From positions 1 to 19,926 of the forward strand of contig CAJQND010000380.1 in assembly GCA_905479595.1 (NCBI GenBank): 19,926 nt of DNA, given 5' to 3'. Of the stretch, positions 8,133-15,378 are shown in pieces (within the stretch, counting starts at the first letter, position 1; every line of letters begins with the position of its first letter). The notes beneath the pieces are model-generated. The model saw only the letters and a list, made by a program, of their open reading frames with translations, was not told where the DNA came from and made no database searches. Source of the stretch: an uncultured Hyphomicrobiales bacterium (lineage in GTDB: Bacteria > Pseudomonadota > Alphaproteobacteria > Rhizobiales > CAJQND01). The translations under genes and the position numbers were made by a program.

Positions 8133-8158
8133 CCCCGCAGGCTTAGGTGCCTGCAGGG
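8133..8158 (-). promoter_or_regulatory. Hairpin in the dnaA-dnaN gap, just before the dnaN ribosome site
   Basis: On the minus strand CCCTGCAGGC, a six-base loop and GCCTGCGGGG form a 10-bp stem with one G-T wobble. It ends only a few bases before the GGAAGG ribosome site of dnaN. There is no T-tract after it. It could be a remnant dnaA terminator, a mRNA processing site or a translational control hairpin for dnaN. Confidence 0.45.
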
Positions 8159-8228
8159 CCGGTGAATGTCGCCTTTTTGAACTTGAATCGCAAGGCTAGA
8201 TCGCGGTTTTTAAACGCTTTTGACAATT

Positions 8229-8237
8229 TGTGGAAAA
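8229..8237 (-). promoter_or_regulatory. DnaA box between dnaA and dnaN
   Basis: The minus strand reads TTTTCCACA, an exact match to the DnaA box consensus TTWTNCACA, 13 bp past the dnaA stop codon and upstream of dnaN. A single box suggests transcriptional control by DnaA or titration rather than a full origin. Confidence 0.5.
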
Positions 8238-8249
8238 CTGTATTCGCAA

Positions 8250-9746
8250 TTATTGCTGTTCCAAAAGCCGGACAAGAAGAGTGACCTCTCTCGCCATCTT
8301 GTCATCGGCCTGCATAAGCTCTTCGATTTTACGCACGGCATGTAACACGGTGGAGTGATCGCGCCCGCCAAACCGCCGGCCAATTTCCGGCAAAGAACGT
8401 GTCGTCAGGGTCTTGGCAAGGTACATGCCAATTTGCCGTGGCCGAACAATGGAGCGCGCGCGTCGTGGCGAAAGAAGGTCCGATTTCGGAACGTTGAAAT
8501 GCCGACCGACAACCTTGAGAATGTCGTCAATCTTGATGCGTTGGGAATCTGATGGGCGCACCAGATCACGCAGAGCGAGAGCTGCCTGGTCCACTGTAAG
8601 GGCTGCACGCGTCAATTGTTGATTGGCGATAATCCTGTTAAGCGCCCCTTCCAGTTCCCTGCCACCGCCAGAGATGCGTTGGGCAATGAACTCAACAATT
8701 TCGTCAGAAATGGCAATCGCTGGATCCTTTGCAGCAGCGCCAGCAAGGCGTGCGCGCAAAATATTGCGTTTGAGTTCAAGTTCTGGTGCCTGGATATCAA
8801 CCACGAGCCCGCCGGCGAGACGCGATTTCATGCGCCCATCGATGCTGTCCAGCTGCGCTGGTGGCACGTCGGCTGCAATAATGACCTGGCGTTTCATATC
8901 CACCAGTGAATTGAAGGTGTGGCAGAATTCCTGTTGCATGGATTTACCTTGCAGAAACTGAAAATCGTCAATCAGCAAGACATCCACAGACTGGAAGTAA
9001 TCCTTAAACGGCAGAACATCGCGCGCTTTAAGAGCGGCAAGGAAGTGATACATGAACCGTTCAGCTGTAAGATATAGCACCTTGCGCGATGGATGCAGTT
9101 GGCGGATGCGCCATGAGGTGGCGTGCAAAATATGGGTTTTGCCAAGTCCGGCACCGGCATGAATGAATAGCGGATTAAAGCTCACCGGTGCACCAGGTGC
9201 TGCATCGGCAATGCGCATGGCCGCTGCATGGGCAAGCGAATTAGAGCCGCCGGTTACAAACGTTTCAAATGTCAGGTTGTGATCAAGCGGTGATCCACGG
9301 TCTGAATTAGGTGTTGAAGGGCTGCCACCTGCTTTTTTGTTACCAGAGTTAAGCTGGTTCTGCGGCGGGATCGACGCAATGCCGTTTTGCGGCAACTCAT
9401 CGAACATCGGTGCTTTGCGTGCTTGAATAGGCACACCGCGGGTGCGGACCTTGATTGCAACCGCGTCGATATCTTTCAACTCGGAGTCTGCATGGCCCAG
9501 CAGGTTTTCATAATAATGGGTACGTACCCAATTTTGTAGAAAACGGGTCGGAACTGAGACCACCAGCCGCGTGCCGGCAACTTCTTCCGCGTCCATTCGC
9601 GCAAACCAGCTGGAAAACAGCTCTTCCCCAAGCTCTGCGCGCAGTCGTGCCGCGATGCGCTTCCACTTTCCTTTAATAGCCTCTTTGTCGAGTGACCTTA
9701 CTGTGCCCTCAGGCCCTGTGCCGCTCCCCACCTGCACTGCTTTCAT
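8250..9746 (-). CDS. dnaA: Chromosomal replication initiator protein DnaA
   Basis: AAA+ initiator that binds DnaA boxes and melts the origin. With the ATG at 9746 it has 498 residues. Domain I spans about residues 20-100 (RAELGEELFSSWFARM) and is followed by a variable Gln/Pro/Ser-rich linker. The AAA+ core has Walker A GAGLGKT (198-204) and Walker B LLIDD (257-261). Domain IV ends with the DnaA signature RFGGRDHSTVLHAVRKI. An upstream ATG at 9821 (after a TTG at 9824) would add 25 residues of no recognisable character; I prefer 9746 because domain I follows at the usual distance and GGTGG lies nine bases upstream. A DnaA-box-like sequence with one mismatch (TTTTCCACC, 9753-9761) overlaps that ribosome site. 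The control region upstream is unusually long. Confidence 0.97.
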   Translation of the reverse strand: MKAVQVGSGTGPEGTVRSLDKEAIKGKWKRIAARLRAELGEELFSSWFARMDAEEVAGTRLVVSVPTRFLQNWVRTHYYENLLGHADSELKDIDAVAIKVRTRGVPIQARKAPMFDELPQNGIASIPPQNQLNSGNKKAGGSPSTPNSDRGSPLDHNLTFETFVTGGSNSLAHAAAMRIADAAPGAPVSFNPLFIHAGAGLGKTHILHATSWRIRQLHPSRKVLYLTAERFMYHFLAALKARDVLPFKDYFQSVDVLLIDDFQFLQGKSMQQEFCHTFNSLVDMKRQVIIAADVPPAQLDSIDGRMKSRLAGGLVVDIQAPELELKRNILRARLAGAAAKDPAIAISDEIVEFIAQRISGGGRELEGALNRIIANQQLTRAALTVDQAALALRDLVRPSDSQRIKIDDILKVVGRHFNVPKSDLLSPRRARSIVRPRQIGMYLAKTLTTRSLPEIGRRFGGRDHSTVLHAVRKIEELMQADDKMAREVTLLVRLLEQQ

Positions 9747-10355
9747 CTCTAATTTTCCACCGCTGGTCAAAATATTATATTCTTGATTGCCACCAAGCCG
9801 CTTTTGTTGCCTGAACCCCATCAAATCCAGCCCCCTGTGGGCCAGCTTGACGTTCCCCGTTCAGACGTCGAAAAAACAACCGCACAAATGATTGGGTGTT
9901 GGAAAAATGTCTTTGATTTTGCTTGTTTGCATCATTCCAGCTCCCCGTTTAACTCTCTTCAATCCACCGTAACGCACAGCCAGTATGCGGATGATCCACT
10001 TTGGCTACTTAAAATAACATCTCGGCAGACCCTCTTGATCTTCGTTTGCCGCATCCTGGAGAAAACTCCGGAAAATGGCACAAGCCTACCGTTGCCAAAA
10101 AACACGATTTTCTGGCCTGGCATTCGAAAATGCCATTCTAAGTGGTGCATTCATAGCACCGGGATATTTGCTGACTGAGTAGGAATTACCGAAAACTGGC
10201 AAATACTCAGCTCGCACGGCGCCCGGTCAAAAATAATGACCTATGGCGTTGCCTGACCCCGGATTTAAATCCAGGAAACGGGTTAAATCCCGCGCCATCA
10301 GCGTCACCGGCGATGGAGTGAACTTTACACAGGGCCACAGGAGCAAGCAATACTT

Positions 10356-10475
10356 GACTCGATATATACAGTATACAGAGTAAATTTTTTTTCGCACGAC
10401 GCGGTTGAAACAGTGTTTTGGAATCACCCAAACGCTTGACTCTCCTAGGAGAATCGATTTCACGGGGCGAGATTC
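10356..10475. promoter_or_regulatory. Cluster of five GANTC (CcrM-type) methylation sites
   Basis: GANTC occurs at 10356-10360, 10421-10425, 10438-10442, 10451-10455 and 10471-10475. One site per 256 bp would be expected by chance, and I found none in the rest of the dnaA upstream region. In Alphaproteobacteria CcrM methylates GANTC, and methylation state and GcrA tune cell-cycle promoters, including dnaA in Caulobacter. The cluster therefore suggests methylation-dependent timing of dnaA expression or of initiation here. Confidence 0.55.
10438..10455. repeat. 18-bp near-palindrome flanked by two GANTC sites
   Basis: GACTCTCCTAGGAGAATC is symmetric except for one base pair: the inner 12 bases TCTCCTAGGAGA are a perfect palindrome and each end is a GANTC site. 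Such a dyad fits a dimeric DNA-binding protein whose binding could depend on methylation of both ends. I do not recognise the protein. Confidence 0.5.
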
Positions 10476-10506
10476 AATGTTTGCTGGATTTTCCCTTAAA
10501 TTCTGC

Positions 10507-10537
10507 GGTTTTTCGCAAAAATTTTTTGGGTTTTTCG
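10507..10537. repeat. Direct repeats of GGTTTTTCG around an A/T tract
   Basis: GGTTTTTCG occurs at 10507-10515 and again at 10529-10537, exactly 22 bp apart, which is about two helical turns. Between them lies an A5T6 tract (10517-10527). A third partial copy, GGTTTTTC, is at 10628-10635. The arrangement would bend DNA and ease melting. It could be part of a DNA unwinding element or a promoter upstream region. Confidence 0.4.
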
Positions 10538-10661
10538 AGGTTAAATACCGGCGCGGAACCGTTAACGCGCTAACGCTTTGAAATTAAGGCAAAAAACTCA
10601 ATAAATTCCGTATGCTGATTTATAGAGGGTTTTTCTGCTTAGAAATCAAACTGCCGCAACG

Positions 10662-10693
10662 AAAACGGGCATTGCCGCAAAGGCGATGCCCGT
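10662..10693 (-). terminator. Intrinsic terminator of rpsT
   Basis: On the minus strand ACGGGCATCGCC, a five-base loop and GGCAATGCCCGT form a 12-bp GC-rich stem with one wobble pair, followed directly by TTTTCG. It begins 37 bp after the rpsT stop codon. This is the clearest rho-independent terminator in the window and separates rpsT from dnaA. Confidence 0.85.
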
Positions 10694-10730
10694 CCATCAG
10701 TTCAAATACAAGAAACCAGCCTGGGCTGGA

Positions 10731-10994
10731 TCAGGAAATAGCTTTAACCCGGCTCGACAAACGCGAGATTTTGCGGGAAGCGGCGTTTTTGTGCAGAACG
10801 CCGTGTTGCGCGCTGCGCATGATTTCTGGCTGTGCGGCTTTGAGCGCTTCAGCGGCATTCGCCTTGTCGCCAGAAGCGATTGCTTCTTCAACTTTGCGGA
10901 TGTGTGAACGCATACGCGAGCGGCGCGATTTGTTAACTTCAGTGCGGCGCTCGATCACGCGGATTGCCTTTTTGGCAGAAACTGTATTGGCCAT
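10731..10994 (-). CDS. rpsT: 30S ribosomal protein S20
   Basis: Small basic protein that binds 16S rRNA early in 30S assembly. The 87 residues include the family pattern MANTVSAKKAIR, RRSRMRSHIRKVEEAI and the C-terminal HKNAASRKISRLSSRVKAI. Helical, Lys/Arg-rich throughout and with no cysteine. It has its own promoter at 11106-11134 with a leader of about 105 bases, and its own terminator at 10662-10693, so it is a single-gene unit. In E. coli S20 represses its own translation; the long leader would allow this here too, but I see no specific element. GGGG about ten bases before ATG is only a weak ribosome site, in line with such control. Confidence 0.98.
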   Translation of the reverse strand: MANTVSAKKAIRVIERRTEVNKSRRSRMRSHIRKVEEAIASGDKANAAEALKAAQPEIMRSAQHGVLHKNAASRKISRLSSRVKAIS

Positions 10995-11105
10995 AACGTC
11001 TTATGCCCCTAATCGGCCTTCAGGCACATTATGTGCGTCCGGCATTTGTTCGAAGATATTGGTAATGGTGATCCATAACGCGGCACCATTTTCAAGTTAG
11101 CGCGG

Positions 11106-11134
11106 CTTATAGCCGGGGCGCTGGGTTTCGTCAA
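11106..11134 (-). promoter_or_regulatory. Sigma70-type promoter of rpsT
   Basis: Read on the minus strand, TTGACG (11134-11129) and TATAAG (11111-11106) each match five of six consensus bases and are separated by the optimal 17 bp. Transcription would start near 11099. The -10 is embedded in a small dyad, CGGCT-TAT-AGCCG (11103-11115). This is the best promoter match in the window. Confidence 0.7.
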
Positions 11135-11158
11135 TATCCGTTAGGTAAAAAGCGCCTG

Positions 11159-11932
11159 TTATTTATTGCGGAAATTCGGCTTACGTTTCTCAACAAATGC
11201 GGCCATTCCCTCAGATTGGTCCTCAGTCGAGAACATTGAGTGGAAAAGACGGCGTTCAAACCGCACCCCTTCGCTCAAAGTTGTCTCGTAAGAGCGATTT
11301 ACCGATTCTTTGGTCATCATGACGATTGGCAAAGAGAAAGAAGCAATTTTCTCAGCTGTTTCAATAGCATCTTCCAGCAAATTACCTGCTTCAACAACTC
11401 GCGAGACCAAGCCAACCCGCTCGGCTTCAGCAGCGTCCATCATGCGCCCGGTCAGACACATCTCCATGGATTTGGATTTACCCGCAAACCGGGTCAGCCG
11501 CTGGCTGCCGCCTGCGCCCGGCATTACACCGAGAGTGATCTCCGGCTGGCCAAATTTTGCTGTATCGGCGGCAATTATAAAGTCGCACATCATCGCCAGC
11601 TCACAACCACCACCCAGGGCATATCCGGCAACTGCTGCAATCAATGGCTTGCGAAACCGGGAAACATCGTCCCATTGGCTGATATGGTCGCCCAAATAGG
11701 CGTCCATGTAGTCCATATCCTGCATTTCCTTGATGTCTGCTCCTGCCGCAAATGCCTTGGGCGAGCCTGTCAGGACAACACAGCCGACCTTTTCATCGGC
11801 GCTAAACCCTTTAAGGGCTTTGAGCAGTTCGGAGATAACCGCCGAATTAAGCGCATTCAGCACTTCTGGCCGATTCAATGTGACCAGCCCAACCTTACCC
11901 CGGGTTTCAACGATAATGTTTTTATAGGCCAT
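11159..11932 (-). CDS. Enoyl-CoA hydratase (crotonase family)
   Basis: Hydrates 2-trans-enoyl-CoA to 3-hydroxyacyl-CoA in fatty acid beta-oxidation and related catabolism; cytosolic hexamer in the family. The ATG at 11932 gives 257 residues, the typical length, and GGGAGG lies seven bases upstream; the reading frame extends 29 codons further but without a better start. The oxyanion-hole regions AFAAGADIKEM and YALGGGCELAMMCD are present. Both catalytic glutamates appear to be kept, one in GGGCELAMM and one in GQPEITLGVMPGAGG. The N-terminus MAYKNIIVETRGKVGLVTLN is standard. It lies 93 bp after mutM and may be cotranscribed with it. It ends 24 bp from the rpsT promoter. Other crotonase-fold activities cannot be fully excluded. 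Confidence 0.93.
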   Translation of the reverse strand: MAYKNIIVETRGKVGLVTLNRPEVLNALNSAVISELLKALKGFSADEKVGCVVLTGSPKAFAAGADIKEMQDMDYMDAYLGDHISQWDDVSRFRKPLIAAVAGYALGGGCELAMMCDFIIAADTAKFGQPEITLGVMPGAGGSQRLTRFAGKSKSMEMCLTGRMMDAAEAERVGLVSRVVEAGNLLEDAIETAEKIASFSLPIVMMTKESVNRSYETTLSEGVRFERRLFHSMFSTEDQSEGMAAFVEKRKPNFRNK

Positions 11933-12025
11933 GGTTCCGCCTCCCAATGTGCGCAAATTGATTTCTGGCTGAAATAGACCTTTTTGTTGCGGCCTCCGCA
12001 AGCCCCAAAAGTGGGGCAATTGTTC

Positions 12026-12904
12026 TCACCGCTGACAGTGCGGGCAAAAGAATGTCGAACGGCCAGATTGAACAATCCGTTCAATCTGGCCCGCACAACC
12101 TGGCGCAACGCACGGCTCACCTTCGCGGCCATAGGCCTGAAAACTATGTTGGAAATACCCTAATTCACCATCAGACTGGGCAAAATCCCGTAAGCTTGAA
12201 CCCCCGGAAGCAATGGCTTCGTTCAATACCTCCCGGATTACCCGCACAAGCTCGTCCAAACGCTGGGTGGGGCGGGATTTGCCAGTAATGGAGGCAGCCT
12301 GGCGGCGCGGCGACAGCTTTGTGCGAAACAGCGCTTCGCAAACGTAAATATTACCAAGGCCAGCGATAATTTTCTGATCAAGAAGGGCAGCTTTCAGCGG
12401 CATTTTCCGGCCCTTGAACGCTGCATTGAGATAGTCGGCGGTGAGCGTGTTGCCTAGTGGCTCAACTCCCAGGGAGACCAGCAGCTTGTAGTCGCTCATC
12501 TGGTCTTCGGGGAAAAGGTCGATAATGCCAAACCGGCGCGGGTCGGTGTAGACAATTTTCGTACCGTCCTCCATGTGAAAAACCACGTGATCATGTTTGC
12601 CAGTGCCAGCATCATGATAAAATTGGCCGGGTACGTTTTTTTGCCCCTCTGGTTCGTGCACCGTAAAGCGGCCCGACATGCCGAGATGCATGAGTAAAAC
12701 GTCGCCACCTGAAATTCTGACAAGGATGTATTTCGCCCGCCGACTTAAGCCTAAAACCTTCTGCCCGACCAGGCGCGCGGCCATGTTTTCCGGAAATGGA
12801 AATCGCAATCCGGCGCGGTTCACATCAACATTGGAGATGCGCTTGCCAACCATGGCTGGTTCAAGGCCTCTTTTTACAGTTTCGACTTCCGGTAGTTCAG
12901 GCAT
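12026..12904 (-). CDS. mutM: Formamidopyrimidine-DNA glycosylase (Fpg)
   Basis: Base-excision repair glycosylase and AP lyase that removes 8-oxoguanine and formamidopyrimidines. The N-terminus MPELPEVETVKRGLEP supplies the catalytic Pro2 and Glu3. Lys58 (SRRAKYIL) is the conserved active-site lysine. HLGMSGRF, DPRRFG and the helix-two-turn-helix motif GLGNIYVCEALF follow. The C-terminal zinc finger is complete, CX4CX16CX2C, ending in FFCPHCQR. The length of 292 residues is normal. CAGGAG lies seven bases before the ATG at 12904. It is transcribed divergently from ubiE across 101 bp and is followed by the enoyl-CoA hydratase gene. Confidence 0.98.
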   Translation of the reverse strand: MPELPEVETVKRGLEPAMVGKRISNVDVNRAGLRFPFPENMAARLVGQKVLGLSRRAKYILVRISGGDVLLMHLGMSGRFTVHEPEGQKNVPGQFYHDAGTGKHDHVVFHMEDGTKIVYTDPRRFGIIDLFPEDQMSDYKLLVSLGVEPLGNTLTADYLNAAFKGRKMPLKAALLDQKIIAGLGNIYVCEALFRTKLSPRRQAASITGKSRPTQRLDELVRVIREVLNEAIASGGSSLRDFAQSDGELGYFQHSFQAYGREGEPCVAPGCAGQIERIVQSGRSTFFCPHCQR

Positions 12905-12934
12905 TTTTGCTCCTGGCTATGCGGTAACCACAGA

Positions 12935-12963
12935 CATAATAACGCAATGGCGCGGGCTGCCTA
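12935..12963 (-). promoter_or_regulatory. Candidate promoter for mutM in the mutM-ubiE divergent gap
   Basis: On the minus strand TAGGCA (12963-12958) and TATTAT (12941-12936) are 16 bp apart and match four and five of six consensus bases. The same bases read CATAAT on the plus strand (12935-12940), which could serve ubiE, but I find no matching -35 there. Only weak support. Confidence 0.3.
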
Positions 12964-13005
12964 CATGGGGTATTGTGCAGCGCATTATGAGAGGTTGAGT
13001 GCAAT

Positions 13006-13782
13006 ATGACAGCAAGTCAAAAAACACCTTCAAACGCCCGCACCCATTTCGGCTTTCAAGATGTTGATGAAACCGAAAAGCAAGGCCGCGTCAACGAGGT
13101 TTTTTCAAAGGTCGCCGCCCGCTATGACCTGATGAACGATCTTATGTCTGGCGGCCTGCACCGGGCGTGGAAAGATGCGATGATCAATGCGTTGGCACCG
13201 CCGAAGACCTCACGCGAATTTAATCTGCTGGATGTGGCAGGGGGCACGGGCGATATTGCCCTGCGCTTTCTCAAAGCAGGCGGAAGCGGCTGCCGGGTCA
13301 CCGTATGCGATATCAATGAAGAGATGATCGCTGAGGGACGCAAGCGCGCTGGTGTCGAAGGTACGGTGCAAAAATCGCGCTTCATGATTGGCAATGCAGA
13401 GAAACTGCCTTTCGCTGATGCCAGTTTTGATGCGTATACGATTGCTTTTGGTATCCGCAATGTCACCCATATTGACGCAGCTTTAAGTGAAGCTTTCCGT
13501 GTTCTGAAACCTGGTGGTCATTTTCTCTGTCTGGAATTCAGCCATGTGGATGTGCCTGGATTGGATACATTATATAATGCGTATTCTTTCACCGCCATTC
13601 CAGCAATTGGCAAAGTGGTGACCGGTGACGGCCACCCATACCGCTACTTGGTGGAATCAATCCGCAAGTTTCCAGAGCAGGACACATTCAAGCGAATGAT
13701 TGCAGATGCCGGATTCTCCAATGTGAAATACCGCAATATGACCGGCGGTGTTGTGGCGATGCATTCTGGCTGGCGGATATAG
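13006..13782 (+). CDS. ubiE: Ubiquinone/menaquinone C-methyltransferase UbiE
   Basis: S-adenosylmethionine-dependent C-methyltransferase of ubiquinone (and, where present, menaquinone) synthesis. The SAM-binding motif I is LDVAGGTGDIALRFL. The family signatures VFSKVAARYDLMNDLMSGG (near residue 35) and RVLKPGGHFLCLEFS are clear, and the C-terminus ends MTGGVVAMHSGWRI as in nearly all UbiE proteins. The 258-residue length is normal. The ATG at 13006 has GAGAGG upstream at a somewhat long distance. It is the first gene of the plus-strand run and sits seven bases before ubiB, which acts in the same pathway. Confidence 0.97.
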   Translation: MTASQKTPSNARTHFGFQDVDETEKQGRVNEVFSKVAARYDLMNDLMSGGLHRAWKDAMINALAPPKTSREFNLLDVAGGTGDIALRFLKAGGSGCRVTVCDINEEMIAEGRKRAGVEGTVQKSRFMIGNAEKLPFADASFDAYTIAFGIRNVTHIDAALSEAFRVLKPGGHFLCLEFSHVDVPGLDTLYNAYSFTAIPAIGKVVTGDGHPYRYLVESIRKFPEQDTFKRMIADAGFSNVKYRNMTGGVVAMHSGWRI

Positions 13783-13789
13783 GCGCTTT

Positions 13790-15352
13790 ATGATTTCTTC
13801 CATCAGACATCTTTACCGCCTTGCCCGCGCCGGACGCATTCTGGCGCGCCATAAGGCTATTCCGCCAAATCAGCTTGCCGAGCTGCCAGCACCGGCGCGG
13901 CTTGCCTATAAAATTGCCGGGGCAGGTAATACTCCAAAAAACGAAAAGAACCCACTGGCCGAAGCCCTTACCGAGCTTGGGCCCACATATATTAAACTTG
14001 GCCAGTTTCTCGCCACCCGTGCTGACATTGTCGGGCCGGAACGTGCGGTGGAACTCTCAGAGCTTCAGGACCGCATGGCGCCATTTTCCCGCGCCCTTGC
14101 CCTGGCGGAAATCGACAAGGCCTTGGGAGAGCCCTGGCAAAATCATTTCTCCGAAATCTCAGAACCTGTCGCAGCGGCCTCCATTGCCCAGGTGCACCGG
14201 GCCCGTACAGTCGAAGGCGCAGATGTAGCGATAAAGGTTTTGCGTCCAGGGATTGAGAAAAAGTTCGCCGATGAAATGGACAGCTTTTTCTTTGGTGCCA
14301 GGTTGGCAGAACGCTTGAATAAGCCGATCCGGCGTTTACGCCCGGTTGCTGCAGTACAAACGTTAGCCAATTCGGTCAAACTGGAAATGGATCTGCGCAT
14401 GGAAGCCGCAGCGATTTCTGAAATGGGACAGAATACCGCTGAAGACCCAGGCTTCAGAATTCCTGAAGTGGATTGGGCACGCACCGGGCGCAGGGTTCTT
14501 ACCCTGGAGTGGGTCGATGGTATTGCTTTGTCAGATGTGGCGGCACTTCAGGCGGCAGGGCACGATCTTGAAGCACTTGGTGACACGGTCATCCAGTCTT
14601 TTCTCCGCCACGCCATGCGCGACGGCATATTTCACGCGGATATGCATCAGGGTAATCTTTTTATTGACGCCAGTGGCGATCTGGTAGCTGTGGATTTCGG
14701 CATTATCGGGCGGCTCTCGCCAAAGGACCGGATGTTTCTTGCCGAAATACTCCATGGGTTTATCACCCGCGATTATATGCGCGTGGCGCAAGTACATTTT
14801 GACGCCGGTTATGTTCCAGATAGCAATCCGGTTGCCGGGTTTGCGCAGGCCCTGCGTGCTATCGGTGAACCCTTGATGGATAAAAATGCCGATGAGATTT
14901 CCATGGCGCGCCTGCTGGGTCAGTTGTTTCAGGTGACCGAGCAGTTCGATATGGAAACCCAACCACAATTGTTGCTACTGCAAAAAACCATGGTGGTGGT
15001 GGAAGGCGTTGCCCGTTCGCTCAATCCCAATTTGAATATGTGGGAAGCAGCAGCTCCTGTCGTGCGCCAGTGGATGGAACAAAAGCTCGGACCGGAAGGT
15101 CGTCTGCAAGATGCCGCAGACGGTGCGGTTGCCATGGGCCGGATTATGGGCGATCTGCCGGAAGTACTGGCAGAAGCGGGCCGCACTGCCCATATGTTGG
15201 GGGAAATGGCGAACCATGGCGGATTGCGCCTGGATGCTCAGACCACCCAAGAGTTGGCCCGTGCCCAGGCACGCGAAAACCGGCCTTCACGGCTGGCTCT
15301 ATGGGTTGGGGCGATTGCCTTGGTGGTGATTGCCATTCAACTGGCGTCATGA
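13790..15352 (+). CDS. ubiB: Ubiquinone biosynthesis ATPase/kinase-like protein UbiB
   Basis: Atypical ABC1/ADCK-family protein needed for aerobic ubiquinone synthesis, thought to act as an ATPase supporting the Ubi complex at the membrane. The ATG at 13790 gives 520 residues and starts MISSIRHLYRLARAGRIL. The diagnostic KxGQ motif is in YIKLGQFLATRADI. The alanine-rich loop replacing the kinase glycine loop is AAASIAQVHRA. VAIKVLRPG holds the conserved lysine, HADMHQGNLFI the catalytic-loop residues and VAVDFGIIG the metal-binding DFG. A C-terminal hydrophobic helix (LWVGAIALVVIAIQLA) is the expected membrane anchor. The gap to ubiE is seven bases with no strong ribosome site, so translation may be coupled. 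Confidence 0.96.
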   Translation: MISSIRHLYRLARAGRILARHKAIPPNQLAELPAPARLAYKIAGAGNTPKNEKNPLAEALTELGPTYIKLGQFLATRADIVGPERAVELSELQDRMAPFSRALALAEIDKALGEPWQNHFSEISEPVAAASIAQVHRARTVEGADVAIKVLRPGIEKKFADEMDSFFFGARLAERLNKPIRRLRPVAAVQTLANSVKLEMDLRMEAAAISEMGQNTAEDPGFRIPEVDWARTGRRVLTLEWVDGIALSDVAALQAAGHDLEALGDTVIQSFLRHAMRDGIFHADMHQGNLFIDASGDLVAVDFGIIGRLSPKDRMFLAEILHGFITRDYMRVAQVHFDAGYVPDSNPVAGFAQALRAIGEPLMDKNADEISMARLLGQLFQVTEQFDMETQPQLLLLQKTMVVVEGVARSLNPNLNMWEAAAPVVRQWMEQKLGPEGRLQDAADGAVAMGRIMGDLPEVLAEAGRTAHMLGEMANHGGLRLDAQTTQELARAQARENRPSRLALWVGAIALVVIAIQLAS

Positions 15353-15378
15353 CCCCATGAAGGCCTGAGGAGAGGGAT

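Larger units (their letters stand above)
9747..10661. other. Gene-free control region between dnaA and rpsT, possible origin part
   Basis: About 0.9 kb with no credible gene on either strand; the ORFs present have no family features or codon bias. It holds several inverted repeats: 10118-10135 (7-bp stem, CGAA loop), 10144-10160 (GGTGC/GCACC), 10175-10210 (CTGAGTA/TACTCAG), 10225-10241 (GGTCA/TGACC) and the 12-bp palindrome GGATTTAAATCC at 10261-10272. TTAAATCC recurs 18 bp later. CTTTACACA at 10323-10331 is a DnaA box with one mismatch. A TATAAT on the minus strand (9779-9774) lies 28 bp before the dnaA start but lacks a good -35. The right half is AT-rich. It must contain the dnaA promoter. 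An origin function is possible but not shown: DnaA boxes are few and poor. Confidence 0.6.

Noticed and set aside
9783..10178. 131-codon open frame on the plus strand in the dnaA upstream region
   Set aside because: Its composition is irregular, it has no family motif and no ribosome site, and it overlaps the probable dnaA promoter and several hairpins. I regard it as chance.
10354..10442. Two TTGACTC motifs (10354-10360 and 10436-10442) as plus-strand -35 elements for an RNA gene
   Set aside because: Neither has a good -10 at 16-18 bp, and nothing on the plus strand downstream looks like a gene. They are better explained as GANTC sites.
10207..10463. Two overlapping minus-strand open frames of 74-78 codons in the dnaA upstream region
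   Set aside because: They run through palindromes and AT-rich tracts, show no coding bias and lack ribosome sites.
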